Part shown: positions 17,584-26,946 of the stretch, one piece after another | Numbering within the stretch: position 1 is the stretch's first letter | How the letters are laid out: the number at the start of each line of letters is the position of its first letter | Source: Pseudomonas fluorescens | Lineage (GTDB): Bacteria; Pseudomonadota; Gammaproteobacteria; Pseudomonadales; Pseudomonadaceae | Direction of reading: 5' to 3' | Assembly: GCF_902497625.1 (NCBI RefSeq) | Contig: NZ_CABVGX010000025.1 | Span: forward strand, 20,722 to 84,721 | Length of the DNA: 64,000 nt | Position numbers and translations under genes: made by a program | Notes under the pieces: generated by a model | The model's database searches: none | What the model was told of the DNA's origin: nothing | The model's input: the letters and a program-made list of their open reading frames with translations, nothing else

Positions 17584-18096
17584 ATGACCAAATCACTCCC
17601 CCTCAGCCTGATTGCAGCCCTCGGTGAAAACCGCGTGATCGGCGTCGACAACAGCATGCCCTGGCACCTGCCGGGGGACTTCAAATACTTCAAGGCGACC
17701 ACGCTCGGCAAGCCGATCATCATGGGTCGCAAGACCTGGGATTCTCTCGGCCGTCCGCTGCCGGGGCGGTTGAATCTGGTGGTCAGTCGTCAGACCGGCC
17801 TGGTGCTGGACGGTGCGGAGGTTTATCCGTCGCTGGAAGCCGCCGTGGTCCGCGCCGAAGCATGGGCGCGGGAGCAGGGCGTCGATGAACTGATGTTGAT
17901 TGGTGGGGCGCAGTTGTATGCGCAGGGACTGGCGCAGGCAGACCGGTTGTATCTGACGCGCGTGGCCTTGAGCCCGGAGGGGGATGCGTGGTTTCCGGAG
18001 TTTGATTTGAACCAGTGGAAACAGGTGTCGAATGTTCCGAATCCGGCTGCGGGCGATAAGCCGGCGTACAGCTTCGAGGTCTGGGAAAAAGTCTAA
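17584..18096 (+). CDS. folA: Dihydrofolate reductase FolA
   Basis: FolA reduces dihydrofolate made by ThyA back to tetrahydrofolate with NADPH. The 170 residues show the family signature: SLIAALGENRVIGVDNSMPWHLPGD at the N-terminus (Met20-loop region with PWHLP), the FKYFK segment, GKPIIMGRKTWDSLGRPLPGR with the NADPH site, and LIGGAQLYAQGL. Length and order are normal for Pseudomonas. A REP pair closes the gene. Confidence 0.97.
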   Translation: MTKSLPLSLIAALGENRVIGVDNSMPWHLPGDFKYFKATTLGKPIIMGRKTWDSLGRPLPGRLNLVVSRQTGLVLDGAEVYPSLEAAVVRAEAWAREQGVDELMLIGGAQLYAQGLAQADRLYLTRVALSPEGDAWFPEFDLNQWKQVSNVPNPAAGDKPAYSFEVWEKV

Positions 18097-18100
18097 AACG

Positions 18101-18167
18101 TATCGCGAGCAGGCTCACTCCTACAGGGGAACGCATTCCAATTGTAGGAGTGAGCCTGCTCGCGATA
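18101..18167. repeat. REPIN with 25-base perfect arms
   Basis: Arms 18101-18125 (TATCGCGAGCAGGCTCACTC...) and 18143-18167 are exact inverse copies with only a 17-base loop, so it folds as one long hairpin between convergent folA and the symporter gene and probably terminates both. Confidence 0.9.
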
Positions 18168-18186
18168 ACGGTCTGTCAGGCGCTAC

Positions 18187-19578
18187 TTAAGCGTGCGCCA
18201 GTTCGGCATGCTCATCCGCCCCCAGCAACTCCTTATCCGTCTGCTGCATCACCTGACTGGTAATCGCCCCCGCCGCAATCGAGCCACTCACGTTCAGCGC
18301 CGTACGACCCATATCGATCAGCGGTTCAACCGAAATCAGCAACGCCACCAGTGACACCGGCAAACCCATTGCCGGCAATACGATCAGCGCGGCGAACGTT
18401 GCACCACCGCCCACCCCCGCGACACCTGCCGAACTCAGGGTGACGATCGCCACCAGCGTCGCGATCCACAGCGGGTCCAGCGGGTTGATGCCCACCGTCG
18501 GCGCCACCATTACCGCCAGCATCGCCGGGTATAGACCGGCACAACCGTTCTGGCCGATGGTCGCGCCAAACGAGGCGGCGAAACTGGCGATCGACTGCGG
18601 GATGCCCAGACGGTTGGTCTGCGCTTCGATACTCAACGGAATCGTCGCGGCGCTGGAGCGGCTGGTGAAGGCAAACGTCAGCACCGGCCAGATTTTGCGG
18701 AAAAAGCGCAGCGGATTAATCCCGGCGGCGGACACCAGCACGCCATGGACCACAAACATCAAACCCAGCCCGATGTAGGAAACCACCACAAAACTGCCCA
18801 GCTTGATGATGTCTTGCAGGTTGGAGCCGGCGACCACTTTGGTCATCAGCGCCATAACCCCATACGGGGTCAGCTTCATCACCAGACGCACGAGACGCAT
18901 CACCCACGCCTGCAAGGTGTCGATGGCGCTGATCACTTTCTGACCTTTCTCGACGTCATCTTTCAGCAGTTGCAGCGCGGCTACGCCCAGGAATGCCGCA
19001 AAAATCACCACGCTGATGATCGACGTCGGCTTGGCCCGGGCCAGGTCGGCGAAGGGGTTTTGCGGGATGAATGACAACAGCAACTGCGGCACATTGAGGT
19101 CGGCAACTTTGCCGGCGTAGTCGTTCTGAATGGTTTGCAAGCGGGCCATTTCCTGGGTGCCGGCGACCAGTCCTTCAGCGGTCAGGCCGAACAGGTTGGT
19201 CAAGCCGATGCCGATCAGCGCCGCGATGGCCGTGGTGAAGAGCAGCGTGCCGATGGTCAGGAAGCTGATCTTGCCCAGCGACGAAGCATTGTGCAGCCGC
19301 GCCACGGCGCTGAGGATCGAGGCGAAGACCAGCGGGATCACGATCATTTGCAACAACTGCACATAACCGTTGCCCACTAGATCGAACCAGCCGATCGAGG
19401 CTTTCAAGATCGGGTTGCCAGCACCGTAAACGGTATGCAGAGCGACACCGAATGCCACGCCCAGCACCAACGCAAGCAAGACTTTTTTTGCCAGACTCCA
19501 CGAGGTGTGACGGGTTTGCGCCAGGCCAAAAAGCAGGGCGAGGAACACCAGCAGATTGAGGATCAACGGCAGGTTCAT
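18187..19578 (-). CDS. Dicarboxylate/amino acid:cation symporter, L-cystine (TcyP/YdjN) type
   Basis: Inner-membrane Na+ or H+ symporter of the DAACS (GltP) fold, 463 residues. The re-entrant hairpin serine-rich tip is FTSRSSAATIPLS near residue 304, and GVAGVGGGATFAALIVLP and the final SGSIAAGAITSQ belong to the substrate and cation sites. The N-terminus (MNLPLILNLLVFLALLFGLA) and the RSSAATIP tip fit the cystine branch better than the glutamate/dicarboxylate branches. Start supported by GGAG. It is a single-gene unit, transcribed towards folA. Substrate not proven. Confidence 0.85.
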   Translation of the reverse strand: MNLPLILNLLVFLALLFGLAQTRHTSWSLAKKVLLALVLGVAFGVALHTVYGAGNPILKASIGWFDLVGNGYVQLLQMIVIPLVFASILSAVARLHNASSLGKISFLTIGTLLFTTAIAALIGIGLTNLFGLTAEGLVAGTQEMARLQTIQNDYAGKVADLNVPQLLLSFIPQNPFADLARAKPTSIISVVIFAAFLGVAALQLLKDDVEKGQKVISAIDTLQAWVMRLVRLVMKLTPYGVMALMTKVVAGSNLQDIIKLGSFVVVSYIGLGLMFVVHGVLVSAAGINPLRFFRKIWPVLTFAFTSRSSAATIPLSIEAQTNRLGIPQSIASFAASFGATIGQNGCAGLYPAMLAVMVAPTVGINPLDPLWIATLVAIVTLSSAGVAGVGGGATFAALIVLPAMGLPVSLVALLISVEPLIDMGRTALNVSGSIAAGAITSQVMQQTDKELLGADEHAELAHA

Positions 19579-19826
19579 TGAGAAACTCCACTAAGACTTG
19601 TGCCAGCCCCTCCGGGGAAGCTGCGAGCCGGCAAGCCTAACAGCTTGATTTACAATGAATTAATATCAAAAAAGCAGAAGGACTGTCGTTTTTGGAATAA
19701 GCGGGTGTCGTTGTCGGGGATGCAGCTGACGCGTAGGGGACTCAGGCGGTCGCAGTCAGGAGTAGATCGTTGTGGAAATTTGCTAGCGTCTATGGCGTTG
19801 ATCCAGGGACTTTTATTTAGGGAAGC

Positions 19827-20900
19827 ATGCCGATGAAACTCGCTCCGACATTTCTCGCGGTTGCGCTGGGATTGGGCCTTGGCCTGAGCCTCGCGAGTCA
19901 GGCGTTCGCCACCGATCTCAAGCACTGGCCGCGCGATCAGGCCAAGGCGCTGGATGCCATGATTGCCGCCAATGCGAACAAGGGTAACTACGCCGTGTTC
20001 GACATGGACAACACCAGTTACCGCTATGATCTGGAAGAGTCGTTGCTGCCGTTCATGGAGAACAAGGGCCTGATCACCCGTGAGAAACTCGACCCCTCTC
20101 TGAAACTCATTCCCTTTAAAGACACCGCCGAGCACAAGGAAAGCCTGTTCAGTTATTACTACCGCTTATGCGAACTCGACGACATGGTGTGTTACCCGTG
20201 GGTCGCCCAGGTATTTTCCGGTTTCACGCTTCAAGAGCTCAAGGGGTATGTCGACGAGCTGATGGTGTCCGGCAAACCGGTACCGAGCACGTATTACGAA
20301 GGCGACGTGGTCAAGACTATCGAGGTCAATCCGCCCCGGATTTTCACCGGTCAGAAAGAGCTGTACAACAAGCTCATGGAGAATGGCATCGAGGTCTATG
20401 TGATGACCGCCGCCTCCGAAGAGCTGGTGCGCATGGTCGCGGCCGATCCGCAGTACGGCTACAACGTCAAACCGCAGAACGTGATCGGCGTGACGATGCT
20501 GCTCAAGGACCGCGCATCCGGTGCCTTGACCACGGCGCGCAAACAGATCGCCGCCGGCCAGTATGACGAGCAGGTAAACCTGGGCCTGGAGCTGACGCCT
20601 TACCTGTGGACGCCGGCTACCTGGATGGCCGGCAAGCAGGCCGCGATCCTGACGTACATCGATGAATGGAAAAAACCGATCCTGGTCGCCGGCGACACCC
20701 CGAGCAGCGATGGCTTCATGCTTTTTCACGGCGTTGACGTGGCGAAGGGTGGCATCCATTTGTGGGTCAATCGCAAGGATAAATACATGACCCAGATTAA
20801 CGGCATGATGGCCAAGCACGCGGCCGCCCAGGCCAAGGAAGGGTTGCCGGTAACAGCAGACAAGAATTGGGTGATCGTCACCCCCGAAGAAATTCAATAA
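19827..20900 (+). CDS. Periplasmic HAD phosphatase, phosphorylcholine phosphatase-like
   Basis: A 357-residue exported HAD hydrolase. A Sec signal peptide (MPMKLAPTFLAVALGLGLGL, cleavage near SQAFA) is followed by motif I VFDMDNTSYRYD, motif II with the Thr in VYVMTAAS, and motif IV GDTPSSDGFMLFHG. Length and arrangement fit PchP, the P. aeruginosa phosphorylcholine phosphatase that releases choline from phosphorylcholine. An AGGGAAG ribosome site is 5 bases before the first ATG; a second ATG two codons on is equally possible. Divergent from the symporter gene. A different phosphomonoester substrate is possible. Confidence 0.82.
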   Translation: MPMKLAPTFLAVALGLGLGLSLASQAFATDLKHWPRDQAKALDAMIAANANKGNYAVFDMDNTSYRYDLEESLLPFMENKGLITREKLDPSLKLIPFKDTAEHKESLFSYYYRLCELDDMVCYPWVAQVFSGFTLQELKGYVDELMVSGKPVPSTYYEGDVVKTIEVNPPRIFTGQKELYNKLMENGIEVYVMTAASEELVRMVAADPQYGYNVKPQNVIGVTMLLKDRASGALTTARKQIAAGQYDEQVNLGLELTPYLWTPATWMAGKQAAILTYIDEWKKPILVAGDTPSSDGFMLFHGVDVAKGGIHLWVNRKDKYMTQINGMMAKHAAAQAKEGLPVTADKNWVIVTPEEIQ

Positions 20901-21226
20901 GGCCCCAGGCGCCGCTTGCGCGAGCAGGCTCACTCCAACCCTGCATACGGGCTGAAGCGTCTGAAATTCGTCAAACGTCTGTAGGAAGCATCTGAAAGTA
21001 GGCGGACACCGCTATCCAGCGATTGTCTCGTCCACTCGCTCTTCATAAACTCCGACCCGCCGCATGTGCGGCTCAAGAGGCAACGCCCTTACATGGACCT
21101 TCCCAGTTTAAGTTCACTTCGAACTCATAACTCCAGATCAACCGCTTACGCGGTGGACTTGCCTGTGAGCTGACGTCAGCCCTGTCTGCGCCTACTCCGG
21201 GCGCGCCGCGACGCCCGGAGAAACAA
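20901..21226 (+). other. Intergenic leader before mgtE, rich in hairpins
   Basis: 326 bases without a gene. A half REP (GCGAGCAGGCTCACTCC) lies near 20920. From about 21040 the plus strand has several stems in a row: GCCGCA/TGCGGC at 21059-21072, AGTTC/GAACT near 21111-21125, ACCGC/GCGGT near 21140-21153, the palindrome CTGACGTCAG near 21169, and the GC-rich hairpin at 21195-21220. The succession looks like a folded 5' leader, perhaps a metal sensor; it does not match the M-box features I know. Confidence 0.55.
21195..21220 (+). promoter_or_regulatory. Hairpin that buries the mgtE ribosome site
   Basis: Stem CTCCGGGCG (21195-21203) pairs with CGCCCGGAG (21212-21220) over an 8-base loop, nine perfect mostly GC pairs. 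The only Shine-Dalgarno element of mgtE, GGAG at 21217-21220, ends six bases before the ATG at 21227 and is wholly inside the 3' arm. Translation would need this stem to open, for example through the upstream leader. Confidence 0.7.
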
Positions 21227-22576
21227 ATGACTACATCTGCAATTGCAACAAACCTGAGCACATTGCTCAGCAAGCAACGCCCGCACGATGCTCATGCATC
21301 CCTGACGCAGCTGCAGCCAGCCGACGCTGCCGAGCAGCTCGACCAACTCACGACCCTGCAGGTTATCCAACTGCTCGGACTGGAACCGCTCACCCGGCGT
21401 GCCCAGGTCTTCGGCTATTTCAGTCTGGAGCGGCAAGTCGAACTCTCCCGCGCACTGCCCCGTGCGGCGCTGGCCACGCTGATCGCTGCGATGTCGGCGG
21501 ATGAACGTGCGGATTTGTTCAACCGCTTCGACGAGGAGCAGCGAGAGGCACTGCTGCCGGCGCTCGCCCAACTGGAACGGGACGATCTGCGCCGGCTGAG
21601 CAGCTACCTGGAAGGTACCGCCGGTGCCTTGATGACGTCGGAATACTCAACGCTCAAGGCCGGCATGAGCGCCAGTGAGGCTATTGCCGCGTTGCGCTTG
21701 GGCGCGGCAGATGCCGAAACCATTTATCAGACCTACGTGCTGGACGATGAGCGCCGTTTGCTGGGTACTCTGTCGCTGCGGGAATTGATTCTGGCTACGG
21801 GGGACACTCCAGTGTCACAGCTGATGGTGCAGCCGGTGATATCCGCCCGGGTCAATGACACCCAGGAGCAGGTAGCAAAGAAAATTGGCCGTTACGACCT
21901 GCTGGCGCTGCCGATTCTTGACCGTGACCACCGATTGGTGGGCATTGTCACTACAGACGATGCACTGGACGTGGTGGAGCAGGAGGCTACCGAAGACTTC
22001 CACAAAGGTGCATCGATCAGCTTGAAGATAGGCAATATCAAGAATGCCACCATCGGTTTGCTGTATCGCAAGCGAGTGTTCTGGCTGGTGCTGCTGGTTT
22101 TCGGCAACCTGTTTTCCGGGGCTGGCATCGCCGCCTTCGAGGAAATTATCGCGGCCAATATTGCCTTGGTGTTCTTCCTGCCTTTGCTGGTCGATAGCGG
22201 TGGCAACTCGGGCTCTCAGGCAGCAACGCTGATGGTCAGGGCACTGGCAACTGGCGAAGTGGTTATGCGCGATTGGTTACGGCTTTTAGGGCGAGAGTGC
22301 TTCGTTGCGCTGGGCTTGGGATTGACCATGGCGTTGGCGGTGGCCGGTTTGGGCCTGATGCGCGGTGGCCTCGATATTGCCCTGGTCGTGGCCAGCAGCA
22401 TGGTATTGATCGTAATAATAGGCAGCCTGATCGGCATGAGTTTGCCCTTTCTGCTTAGCCGCATGCGCCTGGACCCGGCGACGGCCAGTGCGCCACTGAT
22501 CACCTCGATTGCCGACGCAACGGGAGTGTTGATTTACCTGGGCATTGCTTCACAGGTACTGGACCTTTCGGTTTAG
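21227..22576 (+). CDS. mgtE: Magnesium transporter MgtE
   Basis: MgtE is a homodimeric Mg2+ channel of the inner membrane that closes when Mg2+ fills its cytoplasmic sensor. The 449 residues give the full order: N-domain of short helical repeats (about 1-130), two CBS domains (about 135-255, LMTSEYSTLKAGMSASEAI and LMVQPVISARVNDTQEQV), a connecting helix and five membrane helices from about 285, including the pore signature FLPLLVDSGGNSGSQAATL. The gene has its own structured leader and a strong terminator, so it is probably a single-gene unit regulated at the RNA level. Confidence 0.95.
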   Translation: MTTSAIATNLSTLLSKQRPHDAHASLTQLQPADAAEQLDQLTTLQVIQLLGLEPLTRRAQVFGYFSLERQVELSRALPRAALATLIAAMSADERADLFNRFDEEQREALLPALAQLERDDLRRLSSYLEGTAGALMTSEYSTLKAGMSASEAIAALRLGAADAETIYQTYVLDDERRLLGTLSLRELILATGDTPVSQLMVQPVISARVNDTQEQVAKKIGRYDLLALPILDRDHRLVGIVTTDDALDVVEQEATEDFHKGASISLKIGNIKNATIGLLYRKRVFWLVLLVFGNLFSGAGIAAFEEIIAANIALVFFLPLLVDSGGNSGSQAATLMVRALATGEVVMRDWLRLLGRECFVALGLGLTMALAVAGLGLMRGGLDIALVVASSMVLIVIIGSLIGMSLPFLLSRMRLDPATASAPLITSIADATGVLIYLGIASQVLDLSV

Positions 22577-22624
22577 CAGCGCATGATCAGGTAAACAATC
22601 GCACATCAAGCGCGTGAATCGGCA

Positions 22625-22657
22625 GCAAAATGCCCCGCACTCGGCGGGGCATTTTGC
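22625..22657. terminator. Bidirectional terminator between mgtE and ilvD
   Basis: Stem GCAAAATGCCCCGC / GCGGGGCATTTTGC with a five-base loop; A and T runs on the two sides allow it to end transcripts from either direction. Confidence 0.9.
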
Positions 22658-22673
22658 AGTGCCGAGGTCGGGC

Positions 22674-24515
22674 TTACAGCCCGTCGAGCATCGCTTTGTT
22701 GCGCACGGCACCCTTGTCGGCGCTGGTCGCGAGCAGAGCGTAGGCCTTCAGTGCAGTGGTCACTTTGCGCGGGCGCTTCTCAACCGGTTTCCAGCCTTTG
22801 TGGTCCTGCTCGGCGCGGCGGCCGGCCATTTCGGCATCGCTGATCAACAGGTTGATGGAGCGATTCGGAATGTCGATCAGCACTTTGTCGCCATCCTGCA
22901 CCAGACCAATTGCGCCACCCGCCGCCGCCTCCGGCGAAGCGTGGCCGATGGACAGGCCCGAGGTGCCGCCGGAGAAACGGCCGTCGGTGAGCAGAGCGCA
23001 ATCCTTGCCCAGGCCTTTGGATTTCAGGTACGACGTCGGGTAGAGCATTTCCTGCATGCCCGGGCCGCCTTTCGGACCTTCGTAACGGATGATCACGATG
23101 TCGCCGGCTTTCACTTCGTCGGCGAGGATGCCACGCACGGCGCTGTCCTGGCTTTCGAAGATTTTCGCGTTGCCTTCGAATACGTGGATCGACTCGTCGA
23201 CGCCGGCGGTTTTCACCACGCAGCCGTCCAAAGCGATGTTACCGTACAAAACAGCCAGGCCACCTTCTTTCGAATAAGCATGCTCGACACTACGGATGCA
23301 GCCGTTTTCACGATCGTCGTCCAGGGTTTCCCAACGGGTCGACTGGCTGAACGCGGTTTGCGTCGGGATGCCCGCCGGGCCGGCCTTGAAGAAGTGGTGC
23401 ACGGCTTCGTCGTCGGTCTGGGTGATGTCCCACTTGGCGATGCCTTCGGCCAGGGTCTTGCTGTGCACGGTCGGCAAGTCAGTGTGCAGCAGGCCGCCAC
23501 GGGCCAGCGAGCCGAGGATGCTGAAGATCCCGCCGGCACGGTGCACGTCTTCCATGTGGTATTTCTGGATGTTCGGCGCGACTTTGCACAGTTGCGGCAC
23601 ATGGCGGGACAGACGGTCGATATCGCGCAGGTCGAAATCGATCTCGGCTTCCTGAGCAGCGGCCAGCAAGTGCAGGATGGTGTTGGTGGAACCGCCCATG
23701 GCGATGTCCAGCGTCATGGCGTTCTCGAACGCCTTGAAGTTGGCGATGTTGCGCGGCAATACCGACTCATCGTTGTCGGTGTAGTAACGCTTGCACAGCT
23801 CGACGATAGTGCGGCCGGCCTGCAGGAACAGCTGTTCACGGTCACTGTGGGTGGCCAGGGTCGAACCGTTGCCCGGCAATGCCAGGCCCAGGGCTTCAAC
23901 CAGACAGTTCATCGAGTTGGCGGTGAACATGCCGGAACACGAACCGCAAGTCGGACAGGCGCTGCGCTCGTACTCTGCAACCTTCTCGTCAGAAGCGCTG
24001 GAGTCGGCGGCGATAACCATGGCGTCGACCAGGTCGAGACCGTGGGAAGCGAGTTTGGTTTTGCCGGCTTCCATAGGACCGCCGGAAACGAAAATCACCG
24101 GGATGTTCAGGCGCAACGCAGCCATCAGCATGCCAGGGGTGATCTTGTCGCAGTTGGAAATGCAGACGATGGCGTCGGCGCAGTGGGCGTTGACCATGTA
24201 CTCGACGGAGTCGGCGATGATCTCGCGGCTCGGCAGCGAATACAGCATGCCGTCGTGACCCATGGCGATGCCGTCATCGACGGCGATGGTGTTGAATTCC
24301 TTGGCCACGCCGCCGGCGCGTTCGATTTCGCGGGCGACCAGTTGACCCAGGTCCTTCAGGTGCACGTGCCCCGGGACGAACTGGGTGAACGAGTTGGCAA
24401 TGGCGATGATCGGCTTTTTGAAGTCGTCATCTTTCATCCCGGTGGCGCGCCACAATGCGCGGGCACCGGCCATGTTGCGGCCGTGGGTGGATGTTTTCGA
24501 GCGGTAATCAGGCAT
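22674..24515 (-). CDS. ilvD: Dihydroxy-acid dehydratase IlvD
   Basis: IlvD removes water from 2,3-dihydroxy-isovalerate and 2,3-dihydroxy-3-methylvalerate, the third common step of valine and isoleucine synthesis, and holds an iron-sulfur cluster. 613 residues is the standard length. Cluster cysteines are visible in SNCDKITPGMLM and in CPTCGSCSGMFTANSMNC; LTDGRFSGGTSGLSIGHASPEAA near the C-terminus is the substrate/Mg2+ signature. Start supported by GGAG 8 bases upstream. It is transcribed alone, after the accessory peptide operon which runs in the same direction. Confidence 0.97.
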   Translation of the reverse strand: MPDYRSKTSTHGRNMAGARALWRATGMKDDDFKKPIIAIANSFTQFVPGHVHLKDLGQLVAREIERAGGVAKEFNTIAVDDGIAMGHDGMLYSLPSREIIADSVEYMVNAHCADAIVCISNCDKITPGMLMAALRLNIPVIFVSGGPMEAGKTKLASHGLDLVDAMVIAADSSASDEKVAEYERSACPTCGSCSGMFTANSMNCLVEALGLALPGNGSTLATHSDREQLFLQAGRTIVELCKRYYTDNDESVLPRNIANFKAFENAMTLDIAMGGSTNTILHLLAAAQEAEIDFDLRDIDRLSRHVPQLCKVAPNIQKYHMEDVHRAGGIFSILGSLARGGLLHTDLPTVHSKTLAEGIAKWDITQTDDEAVHHFFKAGPAGIPTQTAFSQSTRWETLDDDRENGCIRSVEHAYSKEGGLAVLYGNIALDGCVVKTAGVDESIHVFEGNAKIFESQDSAVRGILADEVKAGDIVIIRYEGPKGGPGMQEMLYPTSYLKSKGLGKDCALLTDGRFSGGTSGLSIGHASPEAAAGGAIGLVQDGDKVLIDIPNRSINLLISDAEMAGRRAEQDHKGWKPVEKRPRKVTTALKAYALLATSADKGAVRNKAMLDGL

Positions 24516-24773
24516 GAAGCACTCCGGGCGGCTAATCAGGTATCAAAAGGGAAGTGAGCTTCTATTGACGTCTGGAACACCCGGAAATGGCCGTGTGTCC
24601 GGAAGTTGCCGATAACTTTGCGGGATCGCCGCGCGCTTCAGCTTGAGCTCATAAACCCGCCGGGGGATGACTGGCGATGAATGTGGCGATTCTACACGGC
24701 TGGCAGCGGGAGGGAATGCCGGGAAGCGCGGATCCGGCCTTGACGGAGCGTGCAGGATGACGACCGGCAGCTA

Positions 24774-25979
24774 TCAATCGGCGTCCATGGCCGGCTGCTG
24801 GCGGGTGACCAGTGCGTTGAGACCCACGCCAAGGATGCTCAATATCAGGAAACTGCAGGCAAGCGTCGTTTGCAGATGACTGCCACTCTGGGTCACTAGC
24901 GCGCTGATCAGCCCGCCGAAGATAAAAACCAATGTGTTACCCGCCGAGGCGGAGGCGCCGGCGCTGCACGGGAATATGTCCATGGCCTTGGAAGTCGCAA
25001 CCGGGCGCGCGATGGTCGTGCCAGCGGTGCATATGATCATCGGGATCAGCACTGTCAGGGTGGAAAGCCCCAGCTGACTTGATAGTAAAAGCATCACCAG
25101 TCCCGAAAAAAAGATCAGGGCAAGTCCCACGATTATTAGCGTGTTTGGCGCGATCCGGTTGGCGAGGATGCGGGCAACCACTCCTCCGAAAAGGTAGGCC
25201 GCACCATAAAGCAAAAGGGTCAGGGAAAACTCGTACGGTGACAGCTGCAATTGCTCCATGAACATCAGGGGTGAAATGACGATAAAAGAGAAGTGACAGG
25301 TGAATGCAATGGCAGCGATGAACCAATAACCAATGAAACCGATGTCGCGACCGATCATCCGGTATGACTGGAGGATGTTCTGGTGCCGTGTTGTAGGGGG
25401 GCGCAGGTTTTCGAGTTGGAAACAGGCCTTCAAAAACACCACGGCGGCCAATGCGATGAAGGCAATGAAACTACCGGGCCAGTCCATTACCTGATGCAGC
25501 AGGGTACCCGCCAATGGAGAGACGGAAATGAAAACGCCGCTGGCGGTGACCATCCAGATCCGCAACTGATCGCGCTCCTTACCTTCGAACAGGTCCTGAA
25601 CCAGTGCCTGCGAGAGTACGAAGCAGCCACACCCGATGGCTTGGACCAACCGGAACGCCAGGAATGAGGTGTACTCAGTGGATAGTACGCAGCCGGCTGC
25701 ACTAACGATTGAGACTGCCATACCAGCCAGCAACAGGCCTTTGCGTCCAATGATGTCCGAAAGCGGCCCGATCAGCAGTTGAGACAGCGAAATCCCGATT
25801 GCAAATAGGCTGATGGAGTACGCGATGGTTGCCGGTGCAGTCCGAAAGTGTTCGGCCAGCGCCGGGAAGGAGGGCAGCAAGACATCGAGGGGAAAGACCC
25901 CAAGCAATACCATTGTCATCAACAGGATGACCGCAGACCGCTGTTTTTCTACAGTGCCTGCCGCTTTCCCGTCATTCAT
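24774..25979 (-). CDS. MFS exporter of the Bcr/CflA family
   Basis: A 401-residue major-facilitator drug:proton antiporter with about 12 membrane helices. The A-motif is in LLIGPLSDIIGRKGLLLAG near residues 68-86 and the Bcr/CflA hallmark ARPVATSKAMDIFP in the second half. It is the last gene of the peptide operon: its ATG overlaps the stop of the diiron oxygenase gene by eight bases (ATGAATGA). The likely job is to export, and give self-protection against, the product of the two modifying enzymes. That role is inferred from the operon. Confidence 0.88.
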   Translation of the reverse strand: MNDGKAAGTVEKQRSAVILLMTMVLLGVFPLDVLLPSFPALAEHFRTAPATIAYSISLFAIGISLSQLLIGPLSDIIGRKGLLLAGMAVSIVSAAGCVLSTEYTSFLAFRLVQAIGCGCFVLSQALVQDLFEGKERDQLRIWMVTASGVFISVSPLAGTLLHQVMDWPGSFIAFIALAAVVFLKACFQLENLRPPTTRHQNILQSYRMIGRDIGFIGYWFIAAIAFTCHFSFIVISPLMFMEQLQLSPYEFSLTLLLYGAAYLFGGVVARILANRIAPNTLIIVGLALIFFSGLVMLLLSSQLGLSTLTVLIPMIICTAGTTIARPVATSKAMDIFPCSAGASASAGNTLVFIFGGLISALVTQSGSHLQTTLACSFLILSILGVGLNALVTRQQPAMDAD

Positions 25980-26946
25980 CGAGCAGCCCTGCCTTGGAGA
26001 AGAGTTGCCGGTTGGCGGGCAGATCGAAAAAGCCCGCTTTGTTCAACGCGACGAGTGTTGAAGCAGCGCCTGACTGAGTGCGGTGTAGAACGTTGGGGGT
26101 ATCTGTCAGATCACACAGAATCTGCGCCACAGACATTTCACCAAGACCCGCACAGCGCAGGCTTTCGACCAGCCAGCGTTCGTCAACTTCAAAGAAAATC
26201 AGCAGGATTTCCAGCAGCGACCTGGCAGTGAATGTGCGTTGGCCACAATCCAGACGCAGCCACAGGTAATGGAACACGTCGCAAAAGTAGCGACTGTGGC
26301 GCGCCTCGTCCGCGAGGTGGTCCCTGAGCATTTCCTGAACGCCGCTCACCAGTTCGTCTCGACAAACGTCAAGCAGTTCCTTGGCAATGATCGTCTCTGA
26401 GACGAAGCCAACGAGAAACCATGCCAACGACTTGTGCCTGGCTGGTGTACGTTCGATCAGCGCGTTCAACCGGATTATTCGTTGGGGCATAACCGGTCGA
26501 TCAACCATGCCGTAGAACTCAGCAATCTGTTCGGCGAGATGACTGGAGAACAACGCGTGATAACCCTCGTCGGTGTAGAGCTGCAGTGCCGACGTTTTCA
26601 TCTGAGCCGGGATGGGAATGCCGAGCTCATCGTGGACGATGGTTTCTACCGATCGATTGACGATGCGGTGTTCGAGCAGGGTGGTGTAGTCGAGGAAATA
26701 CACCAGATGGTTGGCGGACAGACGATGAGCCGTCGTTCGACCTGCGGCTTCAACTGCCGGGTGATTCAGATAAGGCAGGAGGCTCGCTGGAAACCAGCGT
26801 CGAGTCTCCAGTTGGCGTTCCAGGTCCGAGTGCAATAGGTAACTATGCTCGCTGGTTCTAACCGAGGATCGGGAATCCCAGTCACCGAGGGTGAAGCGTT
26901 CGACCCAGGACGCCGGGGAAGCCGGATCAGTCTGAGGTTCGGTCAT
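25972..26946 (-). CDS. AurF-like diiron N-oxygenase
   Basis: A 324-residue helical diiron oxygenase of the p-aminobenzoate N-oxygenase family; AurF itself oxidises an aryl amine to a nitro group. All seven AurF iron ligands can be placed: Glu92 (LLEHRIVN), Glu127 and His130 (DEGYH), Glu184 (SETIIAKE), His210, Glu214 and His217 (HLADEARH). Spacings (35, 3, 54, 26, 4, 3) nearly equal those of AurF (35, 3, 57, 27, 4, 3). The ATG at 26946 overlaps the SagB-type stop (ATGA) and has AGGA before it; an upstream ATG at 26991 would add 15 residues and is less likely. The substrate is unknown and may be the peptide encoded upstream. Confidence 0.9.
   Translation of the reverse strand: MTEPQTDPASPASWVERFTLGDWDSRSSVRTSEHSYLLHSDLERQLETRRWFPASLLPYLNHPAVEAAGRTTAHRLSANHLVYFLDYTTLLEHRIVNRSVETIVHDELGIPIPAQMKTSALQLYTDEGYHALFSSHLAEQIAEFYGMVDRPVMPQRIIRLNALIERTPARHKSLAWFLVGFVSETIIAKELLDVCRDELVSGVQEMLRDHLADEARHSRYFCDVFHYLWLRLDCGQRTFTARSLLEILLIFFEVDERWLVESLRCAGLGEMSVAQILCDLTDTPNVLHRTQSGAASTLVALNKAGFFDLPANRQLFSKAGLLDE

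Noticed and set aside
21040..21226. M-box (ykoK) magnesium riboswitch
   Set aside because: The conserved M-box core could not be found; only a structured leader is claimed.
22614..24557. 647-codon open frame on the plus strand opposite ilvD
   Set aside because: It is the GC-skewed shadow of ilvD: no family resemblance, no ribosome site, and ilvD on the minus strand has full motifs.
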